Positions 43,383 through 53,645 of a stretch of DNA of 64,000 nt are shown here, piece after piece (position 1 is the first letter of the stretch; each line of letters begins with the position of its first letter). The DNA is from Ceratodon purpureus. Its lineage: Eukaryota; Streptophyta; Bryopsida; Pseudoditrichales; Ditrichaceae. The stretch lies in NCBI GenBank assembly GCA_014871385.1, contig CM026426.1, forward strand, positions 69,855,287-69,919,286. Reading direction: 5' to 3'. The position numbers and the translations under genes are program-made. The notes under the pieces were generated by a model, which saw only the letters and a program-made list of their open reading frames with translations, made no database searches and was not told the origin of the DNA.

Positions 43383-45306
43383 TTAGATGAACTTACCATT
43401 GGATGGCACCTTTGCCATAGAATGCTCTGTTCTCTCCTCCATTAGTCTCCGCCTTTCTTTGGCTACTCCAAGCATCCTAGCCTTCTCCACCAATTCCGCA
43501 AGTGGCTCTCCCCAACCAAAACTCCGGTGCCATTTCGGGTGACAAATCTCCCTGCACCCTACGGCCACGCACTTGCAGCTACGTACAAAGACCACTGAAG
43601 CACAGAAAGAATGATACAAGTGTCTACACAAGGTTACTACCATGTCATACTGCGGGAATGGGAAGGAACACAAGCAGCAAGCGGTAATAATGATGAAGAT
43701 GGTCTCATCTGCAAAATCAAACCCATGCAGAATTGAATCCTCGGGCGCATACACCATTGGACTTGGAGAAAAGCTTAGAGTACTCCTCCCTTGCTTCAAC
43801 TGGTACTTCTCGACTGCAAAGGCATCAAGCTGCAACTGGCCCGACTCCAATTCTCTTGTCAATGCCTTGATCTCAGCTTCGGCGGTCTCCAGCTCCCCTT
43901 TAGCGGCCGCGACCTTCACCTCCTCCTCTGCTAACTACTCTTGAATTCCCTCCATCTTAATTTTCTCCTTGTACACATCCTGGCCTTGCTCTTCCAGCGC
44001 TCTAATTAGCGCCGACTTCTGCTCCTCTTGTTTCCTCAATGTGCCCATGCCCCATTCACTTTGCTTACTCTTCCAAATGGTGCCATCAAGCCGCTGACTT
44101 GCCTTCTTCTTCAGCTCCCGCTTATACTTCTGCTCCAAGTAAACAGCTTGCATTAGACCCTGTAAATTTTGCAGCCGCTCCTTTACTTCCCCCTTTTCCA
44201 ACCTCTCAGCACTCTGTCCTCGCAAACCGGTATCCTCCAGCAAGCACACACTCGATGCCATGGCGGATTCAAGTCCACCCTTTAACTCACCCAATGGCCC
44301 ACGACCCCCCACCCTCACCGCATCCCCTTGCTCGACCTTTCCCTCCCAGCCAGGTTCGACCTTAATTCCTCGCCACTCCTTACCTCGGATGTCGACCTTC
44401 TTCCCCTCAGTGCACCTAGAGTCCACAATAGACTTCCTGAGCTCCTCGAGCTTTGTCCTGTCCAAGGTATACCGGCCCCTGTGTTGCTTGTTTGTCTCCT
44501 CCTCAAAAGCACACCAATTGACACAACCACCACCTTCCTCATACTCCAATGCGATACCTTCGGCAAACCTCACCGTGATCAAGTTCGGATTCTCCTTGTT
44601 GATACAAAATTGGGTGTAGATACTTGACCCTGTCTACAACCTCCAAGACTTCGCAACCCTGCCAGTAGAACCCGCTCCGACCACCATCTCCGTAGGGCTT
44701 ACCAAACAACCTGCGCATAGTGTCGGAGGAGACCGTGCCTCGACGGAAGTGATGGGGATTGTCTCCCTCGTTAAAGTCCATACTCAGCCTGAAAGGCCGC
44801 CCTCTTCAATTCCCGCGGAGGCTTCTTCAGCCTCAAAATCTCATCGTCAACGTCTTCTACGCACATGAAGGCCTTCACACATTTCCCTTCCCTTTCTTCT
44901 TCGTTGTGGACTTTGCTTCCGCTCCAGCTTCTCCTTCCAGCTTGCTCCGGCTATCACCCCGACCTCGTCTCGCGCGTGAAGCCTTCTTTAACACCTGCTT
45001 TGCAGCTCCTACCTCCACCTCTTCTCGGCCACGACTTCGACCTTGCTCCCGTGCGCCAACCTTCTTTGGCAATTCCTCGGCACCAGGCTCCTCTGGCCCT
45101 CCTCTGACTGTTCCTCCTCGGAGCCTCTTCCGCGGACCCTCCCTCCCGGCGTCGTCATCATCACTCATCGCTCCGCGGCTCCTCCTCTCTCGCGCTCCAA
45201 GTGCTCTCCCCTTCCGCGCACTGGATGTGTCCCCAGAGCGCGCACTCTGGCTTGGCTCCATTACTCTTTCACCCCTCGACACAAGCCCCGCCCACGTCCA
45301 CCCCAA
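43383..45306 (-). pseudogene. VDW/RING family protein, copy d (several frameshifts)
   Basis: Minus strand, pieces in changing frames. 45306-44880 is a highly charged region with basic clusters (GPRKRLRGGTV, KKKGKG). About 44870-44790 reads CVEDVDDEILRLKKPPRELK. 44775-44640 reads MRRLFGKPYGDGGRSGFYW. 44582-44500 reads LEYEEGGGCVNWCAFEEETN, the VNW signature. 44400-43940 is a coiled coil. 43919-43383 begins with more coil and has a RING-like block ACCLCSFPFPQYDMVVTLC then RHLYHSFC, CKCVAVGC and HPKWHRSFGWG. Frameshifts lie near 44885, 44785 and 44620, with a stop at 43935. It keeps the family's domain order, so I regard it as a decayed full-length copy. The charged N-terminal extension is not seen in copies a or b. 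Confidence 0.5.
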
Positions 45307-46729
45307 TGTCCCTTAGAGTCACCAACCCAACGAAAATAAAAACCTCAAAAGAAACCCCACAATCCAAGCTGAGCATCGCCTCCCCCTAAATCCACAGTGG
45401 AATACATGCAAGCCCAGCCGATCCATTGTAATTCGCCAAAGCTTCTCCTTCCATCGCATCTTCGGTGGAGCACACTGCACACTGCCAACGACCCCAGCTA
45501 GAGAGAGGTGCGATACGATGGTCACCCCCGACCACCGGTCACCTAGTGCCTCGCTCACCCTTCACACCGGCAGTCACCGGTAACTCTCTCACACCCTAAA
45601 CCCCAGAACTGGTGACCACCAGTCACTAAACCCTCAACATTAATTCCTGCCCATTTGCTCGCCGTCATGAACATCTAATACCACACCACGGCCGCCTTGA
45701 GCATTAATTGACACCTCAATAGTGCACTTCTAGCTGCTAATTCTCTCCTATCCTAGGGCCTGACTAATTTACTTAGTTACCATCGTCAAATAAATCACCA
45801 AGAACGCTAATAAAAAATAGAATAATTTGCTTATATGTTGAAACGTATGAGTGAATGTTTAAATTTATTTTCCTTTCATCAAAAACACTTAAAATACATC
45901 TACATGAAATTATAAAATTAAAAAATGAACTACATATATATAAAATAATTTCCCATATTTTTCTTTTTCCAACATGCTAATACCTATGTTCTTATTTTTT
46001 TTCCAAAACTAAAAAAAAACACATACGTACGAGTCTACCTCCAACATATGATAAGTATTGTATTTCATAATTTATTTAAAGGGGCGTAGAAATAATGTTC
46101 ATCTATAAAACCCTATTTCGAATCATGAAAACGGCCATGCTAAATTTTACCCTCTCATGTCTTATTCCAAAAAAACTTTCGTATGAACAAATCTACCTTT
46201 CTCGCTTATTAATCTATTTCAAAATTGCTTTATTAGTCGATGATGATTAAAACTCCTAAACTTCACTTTTATTTCTCTATTACACCACACTTTCAACAAC
46301 TTATGCTGTCATCCTTCAACATTTATTTATCCTTTTTTTCCCCTTCGTTTTTTTTTTTGTCCTCCCCCTTATATTATTTGATTGCTTCATATTTTCCTCT
46401 TCTTTTATTATTCTTCCATTTATTAAATTTATATCCTTTCTTTCCCTTCCTCCTTTTAAACATTTCATGTATTTTTCACTTTCTTTACTTGCCCTTCTTT
46501 TATTTGTTTTTCTTCCTCAATAGCTTTTCCCATGTACCGTATATTACTATTTCATATTTTTCCGCTTCCCTCTTTATAATAGTTTTATCTTCCTTTATTA
46601 TTTTTCCTTCATCTCTTATGTTTTTATTTCGTGTTTCCTTTTTCTATTTAAATATTTCATATTGCTTTATGTTTTTCGAATTTATCCTTCGAGCTTATTT
46701 ATTTTTCTTCCTTTTTTTCCACAAGTGGA
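45307..46729. other. AT-rich, pyrimidine-rich spacer
   Basis: 45380-45720 is C-rich unique sequence with repeated ACCGGTCACC-type motifs. 46240-46720 is an almost pure T/C tract (plus strand). The long open frame there (Phe/Leu/Ser only) is a composition artefact. Confidence 0.55.
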
Positions 46730-47235
46730 AGGGAGAAGTGAAAAATAAAAATGGAAATGTAAAAATAAACAAGGTTATAATGGGGATGAAATTGAGAGAG
46801 AACATTGGGAGTGGAAGCCCGATGAATGAAAATAGTCGAGGAAATGAAAAAAAAAACATACAAAAGGAAGACAATGGAGATGTAAATGAAGAAGAGAAGT
46901 GCAAGTGGGAGGGATAAATGAAAAATTAAAATGGAAATTGGAAAAAAAAATGTTAAGCAAAGATTATAATGGAGATGCAATTGAGAGTGATTAGTGGGAG
47001 TAGAAGAGATAAATGAAAATAGTTGAATAAATGGAAAAAAAAAAGATGAAGACAATGGAGATGTGAATGAAGAAGAAAAGTGCGAGTAAAAGGGACAAAT
47101 GTAAAATAAAAATAGAAATGGAATAATAAAATAAAAAATTATAATTAGGATGAAAATGAGAGCGAAAAGTGGTAGTGGAAGCCTGATAAATGAAAATAGT
47201 GGATGAAATGAAAAAAAAAAAATTAGGGGAAGAAA
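46730..47235 (+). repeat. About 183-bp purine-rich tandem repeat, nearly three copies
   Basis: GACAATGGAGATGTAAATGA at 46869 recurs as GACAATGGAGATGTGAATGA at 47052. Each is followed by GAAGA(A/G)AAGTG, AATAAAAATGGAAAT and a GAGAG(T/C)G segment. The strand switches from pyrimidine- to purine-rich at about 46720. Confidence 0.75.
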
Positions 47236-48009
47236 TGATGTTCATATCTTAATTTTTAAAATTGCACCTTTTATTATCAAAAACTCAAAGTAAATCTTGA
47301 CAGAAAAATGTAAAAAACAACAAATAAACATACTATGTTCAATACTTTCTAGGGCATTTTTCTAGTTCATATTCAAGATGCTAAATTAGGAACACTCTAT
47401 AATTTTTAAATAAAAAATGTATAAATAATCAATATTGATTATTTTTATTTTATATCTTATGATCGTATTAAAAAGAGGATCATATTAGAGCCATACTATA
47501 ATTTAAATTACAATAATTTGTATAGTATCTTGGAAGGCCCTTCAACAAACCAATCACTTGACTGAACTAGGCTTCACTTGAAGTTCATTTGAATAAATCC
47601 TGAAGTCCAGACAACTCCATAACTCTCATACGCTTAACAAATATACAATTTTTAAGAGCAGGATGATTCCGCATTACATAGATGATGGGCAACGTCGTCT
47701 GAGTTGAACTAGGATGCTGTGTGATTCAATCAAGTTTAGATCCTGCCGCCGAGGCTGGACATCAACTCCCGCCAGTCTATGTATTTGAACTCTGCCACGT
47801 GTCGAGTCGAGAGCAGCTAGCCCATATGGAGCTCCATCAAAGGGAATCATTAGTGTCAGAGCACGCTATCTTGATTGGCTCACCTAAATCGCCAAACCCC
47901 TCCTCTTGCATAGAATCTAAACAGATCAGATTAAGTAAGGTAGAGTACTTATTGTACACTTAAGTACTCAAAGGTCCCAATGGTACAATACAGTTTTGCC
48001 AAAACTGCA
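47236..48009. other. Non-coding spacer
   Basis: AT-rich; no gene or repeat recognised. Confidence 0.5.
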
Positions 48010-49380
48010 CTACCTCCAGTGTACTCTCACCCTCTTGAGAATCCACGAACATGATTTGCTGCTGGGGGGGGGGTGCATCACCTGACTCGATGATGCGAAT
48101 GGGATCAATGGCTTACGGGGAACTCGGACCGGGGTATCTTCCAAGACACCGTGCGTGGCCGATTCAATGATGGCATTCACGTCTTCCTCGTTCATTCCAG
48201 GGCTACCAGGGATTGGAGCCTGGCTCACCTTGGGTACGTTAATCGGATTCCTCGTAGCTTTAAGTTGCGAAATCTCTTCATTCTGCTTCCGGATAATCTC
48301 ATTCATCCTATCAGCTTCATCATACAAGTTCTGGATTGTCTTCTCCATCTCAGAAATTATCGCATTTTTTTCTTCCTGCTCGTTACGCAATGCGTCGCCT
48401 TGCTGGCCTTGGGCATCATCCCCGATTTATGTACCCTCCAACTCACTTGCAAACCTAGCATCATCATCTTCCATTACATTGCTCGGGCCCGCAATCTGTG
48501 GAATCAACATAGGAGGAGCTACATCAACATTGCTTGGGCCCCCAACGATTGCTAGAGGAGCGTGACCAGCAACACCCACCCCAATAGGATTTGCTGGCGG
48601 AGCACGATTCCTCCTCGACAAACACGCAGCTAGCTCAGGATCCTTCTTTTTTAACCGTGTGATTCTAGCATTAGCCGCTGCTTTTGTTTGCGACTAAGGG
48701 GGACGTTCTACCGTACCATCTGAATCATTATCCTCCCCTGAGTCACTCCACTCAAGTGGTGTTTGGTCACTTCTCTCCTCGGGATCATCCAAGTATGGCC
48801 AGTCCACACCTGGAAATCTTAGGACCCCTGTAGGTATTGCCATCTCTCGTGGACGCCGCTGGATGCTAGGAGTCGTTCGTATGATCCTCCAATCCACCTG
48901 CCTATGAAGCATTACCTCGCCATATACCATTCTATAGATAAAGAGTGGAATCTCGTTTCTGTCGTTGATCGGCTCCCCGTATAGAACTTGGTACACCTCC
49001 AAACACCGGGTCCCGAACTGACGGTTCTTGCACCATTTCATGTTCGCCTTGTTTGAAGTACGATTTTGTTTATGGCAATGCAACGGGAAAAACTTCCCAA
49101 TGTGGCACCATTCAATGAATTCCTCACACGTTGCTAGAGTCCACGGTTGCGGTGCGGCTTCCCACCCTCGGAATGCCAGCTTTGCAGGATTTGTTAGGAC
49201 GTGAACCCTCTTAGGTTGGATTTTTCCATGCCTTTTCCATCCTTCATCCTTTCGCCGTTTCCTCTGTTCTGCCTCCGTGGGCGGATTTGGTCGTTGATGT
49301 TCCATCTTTGCTCGAGGTAGATCGTTCTTCGAAGTCTTCCAAAAGTCTTCCAAAAGCCTACGACTACCCCAAAACCTCAA
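48010..49380 (-). pseudogene. VDW family protein without RING, copy e (two in-frame stops)
   Basis: A single minus-strand frame from 49380 to 48010, interrupted only by TAG at 48694-48696 and TAA at 48427-48429; both are one C-to-T step from Gln codons. Residues 73-165 hold the N-terminal domain variant: PWTLATCEEFIEWCHIGKFF, PLHCHKQNRTSNKANMKWCK, LEVYQVLYGEPIN and GEVMLHRQVDWRII. Next comes an acidic stretch, then a Lys-rich segment ITRLKKKDPELAA after the first stop. After the second stop there is a coiled coil (EKNAIISEMEKTIQNLYDEA). No Cys/His motif. The closest relative in the window is copy f (56-58 kb), which shares P-W-x3-TC-x-E and VLHKRVDWR. Upstream are a TATA-like box and a GC-rich island. 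Confidence 0.55.
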
Positions 49381-49497
49381 TCACATTTCCAAATTATAAA
49401 CATTTACAATATTCTCAAATGTACCACACAACCACCATAGAGTTCTGAAGAATAAAAGCCCGGACACGTGTCAGAGTGCTAGGACCCACCTGAGTAC

Positions 49498-49560
49498 CAT
49501 GCAATCAGCTACCCGGGCTGTTGAAGGCAAGGTGCTCAAAGGGGGGGGGGGAGTGCAAAA
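49498..49560 (-). repeat. 5' leader B, copy 1
   Basis: GCAATCAGCTACCCGGGCTG TTGAAGGCAAGGTGCTCAAA then a G run. It matches 50520-50580, which lies before an unrelated gene. Confidence 0.8.
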
Positions 49561-49577
49561 TGGGGGGGTGGATCGCC

Positions 49578-49585
49578 CTTTTGTA
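49578..49585 (-). promoter_or_regulatory. TATA-like box (TACAAAAG)
   Basis: Minus-strand GTGACTACAAAAGGGCG at the inner edge of the GC-rich island, about 200 bp upstream of the 49380 open frame. Weaker match than 38620 or 53374. Confidence 0.4.
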
Positions 49586-49960
49586 GTCACGGGCGCCAGA
49601 GAACGGGCGCGAGCACAGACCCTACGCGCAGGTGCGGGCACCGTAGGCGGGGTTTCGGCCGTTTATACCTCCGCGCCTGCTCAGATATCAACAGGGGCGA
49701 GCCGTTCCCATGACGGATATATGACGGGCGCCAGCAGGCTTTGACGCGCCCGCGCGGGTAGCGACCCGGTCTTCATCGGGCGCGAGCGGGCTTTGTCCGG
49801 GTACGGAAGGGGCGCACGCGCGGATCTCGTCGCGGGCGCACGGATATGGATTGGGCGCGATCAGAATTGCACGGGCGCGACCGTCGGGCGCGATCGCTGG
49901 ATGGACGGGCGCGAGCACTGGTCAAGGACGGGCGCGCGCGTTCCCAAAAACGAGCGCCAC
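49586..49960 (+). repeat. GC-rich short-repeat island, type I (copy 6)
   Basis: GGGCGCGAGC, GGGCGCGATC and GGGCGCACGC units throughout, ending ACGAGCGCCACC. The next island at 50608 ends with the same ACGAGCGCCACC. Confidence 0.85.
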
Positions 49961-50073
49961 CACAAACTAGAACATCGTTAAAAATCAGAGTAAACCAAAG
50001 AGAACTTGCAAATTCAGGGTTAAAAAATATACTTTATTTATTTTGTAAATTTATCACTTCATTGTAATGTCAA

Positions 50074-50478
50074 TTACAGTGCCATGCACTCTAGGTACCG
50101 GTCCTCTAGGTCATTCAAGTGCGTCTCGAAATGGTTTGTTTGAGCACTAGAGACAATATTGGGGACACAAAGTATTGCCATCTCCTTCTTTAGTTCTTTG
50201 ATGAGATCGCCAATCTCATAGTCAAGTTCTTCGACACTTGCTTGGGTTGCCAACTGCTCTTCAGTGGTTGGAGGCAGAGGGCGTCCATTCTCTGCATAGG
50301 CCACCAATTTGTCACGTCGAGAGATCCAATCCTCAAACAACTCAATTAGTTTCCGGAGTTGCTCCAGCATTGACCAAATAACTGTGTCCGTTCGCTGTGC
50401 AGTGCCCAGCGGAGTGGCACCATTCGTTAAACTCATGTACGACTTGATTTGTTGGCAATTGCAGGCGTTGGAATTCAT
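50074..50478 (-). CDS. Small protein of unknown function (134 aa)
   Basis: Minus-strand open frame, with Met at 50478 (MNSNACNCQQIKSYMSLTNG) preferred over the frame start at 50526, because the sequence before it belongs to a leader shared with copy e. The body is predicted helical (MLEQLRKLIELFEDWISRRD) with an acidic second helix (VEELDYEIGDLIKELKKEM). No family recognised. Full promoter architecture precedes it: island, TATA-like box and leader B. The frame is intact, in contrast to most neighbours. It could be a small accessory or repressor-like product of the element; that is a guess. Confidence 0.45.
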   Translation of the reverse strand: MNSNACNCQQIKSYMSLTNGATPLGTAQRTDTVIWSMLEQLRKLIELFEDWISRRDKLVAYAENGRPLPPTTEEQLATQASVEELDYEIGDLIKELKKEMAILCVPNIVSSAQTNHFETHLNDLEDRYLECMAL

Positions 50479-50519
50479 GTTGGACAGTACAACGATTGCT
50501 GTGAAACCCACTGTAACAC

Positions 50520-50580
50520 TAAGCAATCAGCTACCCTCGGGCTGTTGAAGGCAAAATGCTCAAAGTGGGGGGGGGTGCGA
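50520..50580 (-). repeat. 5' leader B, copy 2
   Basis: AGCAATCAGCTACCCTCGGG CTGTTGAAGGCAAAATGCTC then a G9 run. See 49498-49560. Confidence 0.8.
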
Positions 50581-50599
50581 ATCAGGGGAGGGGGGTGGC

Positions 50600-50607
50600 A
50601 TTTTAAA
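50600..50607 (-). promoter_or_regulatory. TATA-like box (TTTAAAAT)
   Basis: Minus-strand GAGTTTAAAATGCC at the inner edge of the island, about 120 bp before the 50478 start. It occupies the same place as the boxes at 38620 and 49578. Confidence 0.4.
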
Positions 50608-51105
50608 CTCACGGAGGCGACAGTGTGAGCGCGTGCAGGCTGGTACGGGCGCGCGCATGCTGGTAGGGGCCAAGCCGATTGATCCTACGCGCACTCGCGG
50701 TACCGGTAACCAGGGTACCTGCCGGGTATATGTATGCGCGAGCACAGGTCTTGGCGGGAGAGTTTCGGGCGAGAGCGATATGCTACGTGCGCGGGCGACC
50801 CTCATCGGGCGAGGGCAATCGGGCGCGATTACTGCACGCGAGCGAGACAGACGACGGGCGCGATCACTGCGCGCGCGCGAGACAGACGACAGGTAGGACC
50901 CAACTGACGGGCGCGAGCAGGCACAGATACAGGCGCGCACCCGACAACGAGCGCCACCCACGTTAAAAAATAGTAAACTGTGAGGACAGTAATTTTGCTC
51001 GCGCGGGGGAGCCCGTCCGATAAGCATCTGTCCAATAACCGTCCGTCACGTCCATCACGTGACTACACAACAATTTTGTGGCCCGTCCGTCTATTATGAC
51101 AACCC
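50608..51105 (+). repeat. GC-rich short-repeat island, type I (copy 7) and its outer flank
   Basis: GGGCGCGAGC/GGGCGCGATC units to about 50960. The flank 51000-51105 (CCCGTCCGTCTATTATGACA with repeated GTCCGTC) is homologous, inverted, to 6008-6110 beside copy 1. Confidence 0.8.
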
Positions 51106-52020
51106 TGCACTTCGCTATACAGAATTCACTCAACATCATGCACTTTGAAAATAAACTGGCAGAGAATATACTTAAGACAATATGTGGATATAAGGAGAAG
51201 GACACCGTCAGAGTTCAGCGGGATATGCAGCGGGAGGATATTAGGAGACACCTATGGATGACTCCTGATCCTAACAATCCAAGAAGAATGCCGAAACCAA
51301 AAGCTCTCTATGTCCTCACAGCGAAGGAGTTTGACATATTTTGCACGAGACTGGAGAAGTTGAAGGTTTCCCAAGGTTACTGTTCTGAAATTGGTAGCCT
51401 CATTTGTAACAAAAAATTTGGAGGGCTGAAGTTCCACGACTATCATATTCTGATGCAGTCTTTGCTACCTTTGGCTTAAAGAGGACTTATGGATCAGAAT
51501 ACAAGAATGGCTATTATGCGAGTATCACGTGTATTCCGGAGGATATGCTGTTAGGTGTAGACCCTGATCAGCAAGAAAGCTTGGGAGAGGATGTAGCAGT
51601 CACAATGTGTCTAATGGAAATGGCATTTCCACCTACATTCTTCAATATTATGTCGCATCTTCCTATGCATCTGGTGAAGAGCTTATTATCTTGGGACAAG
51701 CGTAGGTTAGGTGGATGTACCCCATTGAGAGAACTATGATGACCTTAAAAAATCACGTGAAAAATCGTGCAAGTCCAGAAGCTTCAATGCCCATGGATAT
51801 CTGCTAGACTTGACTATGGGTTTTGCCACTTCTTACATGCACGGTTTTGATGTTGTACGCCGCAGAGTTTGGGATGCAGATCCCAATGATTGTGCTGAAT
51901 ATGAGGTGTTGGAAGGAGCTCCTACTTCTGTTACTCTCAATCGTGCCCAGCGCGATGCTATTCACAAGTTTGTTTTATGGAACAATACCTTGACATCACC
52001 ATTCTACAGGTATTTGTTTA
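51078..52020 (+). pseudogene. CACTA element fragment, DUF4218-type region
   Basis: Plus strand. LICNKKFGGLKFHDYHILMQ then SLLPLA (51400-51475), a stop, RGLMDQNTRMAIMRVSRVFR, a frame change, MCLMEMAFPPTFFNIMSHLP then MHLV (51605-51675), RWMYPIERTM read across a frame change near 51715, TLKNHVKNRASPEASM, and then GFATSYMHGFDVVRRRVWDA. The LK-x-HD-HILMQ, FPP-x-FF, HLP-x-HLV and MYPIER-x-M blocks are diagnostic of the C-terminal half of CACTA TNP2-type proteins. At least one stop and two frameshifts. It is adjacent to the island at 50.6-51.1 kb, suggesting nested insertion. Confidence 0.75.
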
Positions 52021-52044
52021 TATTTTTCCTATGTGTGTTTATGT

Positions 52045-52720
52045 GAATACATAGGATTGTAAATCATCTAGGGGAACATCTTCACTCTGAAATGTCTTAC
52101 TAACATAGCAGAAAATATGTTTCGGTTCAAAGTAATAAGTGCAATGTATAAGTCTTTATAAACTTAGGAGCTCTGTATACTTTTCCTTCAACTGCATCGA
52201 ATCCTATGTTGTTTGTGCTTAATTCCAGCAACTGATGGGTGGAATGTTTATAAAATACTTTTGGTGCTCCTTAAAAGAATCAAGAAATCATAGATTAAAC
52301 CTTGGTGGACGAGAATTGTTGTTGTTTGTTAGAGCCATGACAAATTTAATTCTCCTAATGAATCGTTGGACATACACTGAGCTCTAGTTCTGTTATACGA
52401 ATGCTCTTGTTTAACGACCGAAGTAATCAATTTTTGTCTGTAATGATTAAATTAATTCAATTATGACTAATTAACTTAAAATAACACTTGAAAATATGAA
52501 TGTATACTCGCAAAGTCGTTATGGTCGTTAATAAATTTGACCTCCCTGTTGATGGAAGGTGTCCTTACGGGTCATTAAAAAAGAAAATACATAATACAAT
52601 CCAATTGGTGTGTTTAAATTTATTTGACTGTTAATCCTATGCTTCAAAACGGTGAGAAATACTATTAGCTCACGACTTTCTATAACTAAAGCATAGTATA
52701 CAGGGTTTTCAAAATAGACG
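52045..52720. other. Non-coding spacer
   Basis: AT-rich; nothing recognised. Confidence 0.5.
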
Positions 52721-52726
52721 TTCGAC

Positions 52727-53370
52727 CCGGCTCCGGACGTCCGGACGTCCGACCCAGACATCCCCCGTCACAGACGTGGCGTCCTCGACGCTCGAGAATT
52801 ACGTTGCGTGATAATTATGCGACTTCGGGGGGTTAAACAATTCCCGACCGGTCACCGTCCGATCGGCTGATTCCGCCACTACGCCGCATCTCGGCAGTCG
52901 GATTGCGGAGACAGCCGCAGAGACGGCCGCGGGGTCGCCGGCGACGGCCGCCCCTCGATCCGACGGCCACGATGCGGTCGTTTTGGCCCATCGCGGGCCG
53001 TCGGATGTGGGCGGCCCGCCTCGGCCGTCCGATCCCGCGGCCATCGCCGTGGCCGACCGCGGGGAAGGCCACCGGGACGGCCACGGGAACGCCCACGGGA
53101 TCCGACGGCCCGAATCTTTCCCGCCGCGGGCCATAGGGAATAGCCCAATCGCCGCAGCCAACCGCGGGCCGTCGGATCCTGCGGCCGTCCCCAAGGCCAT
53201 CCCCGTGGTCGGCCACTGCGACGGCCGCGGGATCCGACGGCCCGCGACCGCCATGGTCAGCCGCAGAGGGCCGTCTGCGTGGCCGACCGCGTGGTGACGC
53301 GGCCGTCCGATTGGACGGCCGCGGAGGCCGTAGATCTGACGGCCGCGGGGACGGCCGCGAGGTCGGCTTC
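52727..53370 (+). repeat. GC-rich island, type II (CGGCCG/GGATC units)
   Basis: Built from ACGGCCGCG, CCGTCGGATC, GGCCGACCGCG and CCGGACGTCCGG units, distinct from the GGGCGCG units of type I. It abuts a TATA box on its right edge. A second type II island lies at 58305-58650. Confidence 0.8.
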
Positions 53371-53373
53371 CCC

Positions 53374-53382
53374 TATATAAAA
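53374..53382 (+). promoter_or_regulatory. TATA box (TATATAAAA)
   Basis: CCCCTATATAAAAGGAAGCC, a near-ideal plant TATA box at the edge of the type II island, about 270 bp before the kinase-like open frame at 53646. Confidence 0.65.
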
Positions 53383-53645
53383 GGAAGCCGCCTCTTCATT
53401 TTATATCTTTTTTCTCTCATTTTGCGTGACGCTGCTTGCTACTGGTGGGGGATTCGCTCCTTCTGCGTTGGGTATTTTCACCGGGAGGAAAGGGGTCAAT
53501 TTATCTGTGGGGGGGGGGTTTTTCAAATTTTTAAAAGGTTTTTTTCAAAACCTTTTGGATTTTAATTGCTCCAATCAATCTTTTTGGGAATTGAGGGTTC
53601 ATTTGGAATTGTGTATTTGATTGCTTGAAGCCTTGAAGGCTTTCC

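Noticed and set aside
44328-45316. Plus-strand Pro/Ser-rich frames opposite copy d
   Set aside because: Antisense of a GC-rich coding region; the minus-strand frames show the family motifs.
46240-46917. 225-residue open frame rich in Phe, Leu and Ser
   Set aside because: Low-complexity T/C tract turning into a purine repeat; no protein-like conservation.
52833-53297. Long open frames in the type II GC island, both strands
   Set aside because: Composition artefacts of CGGCCG repeats; a promoter island fits better.
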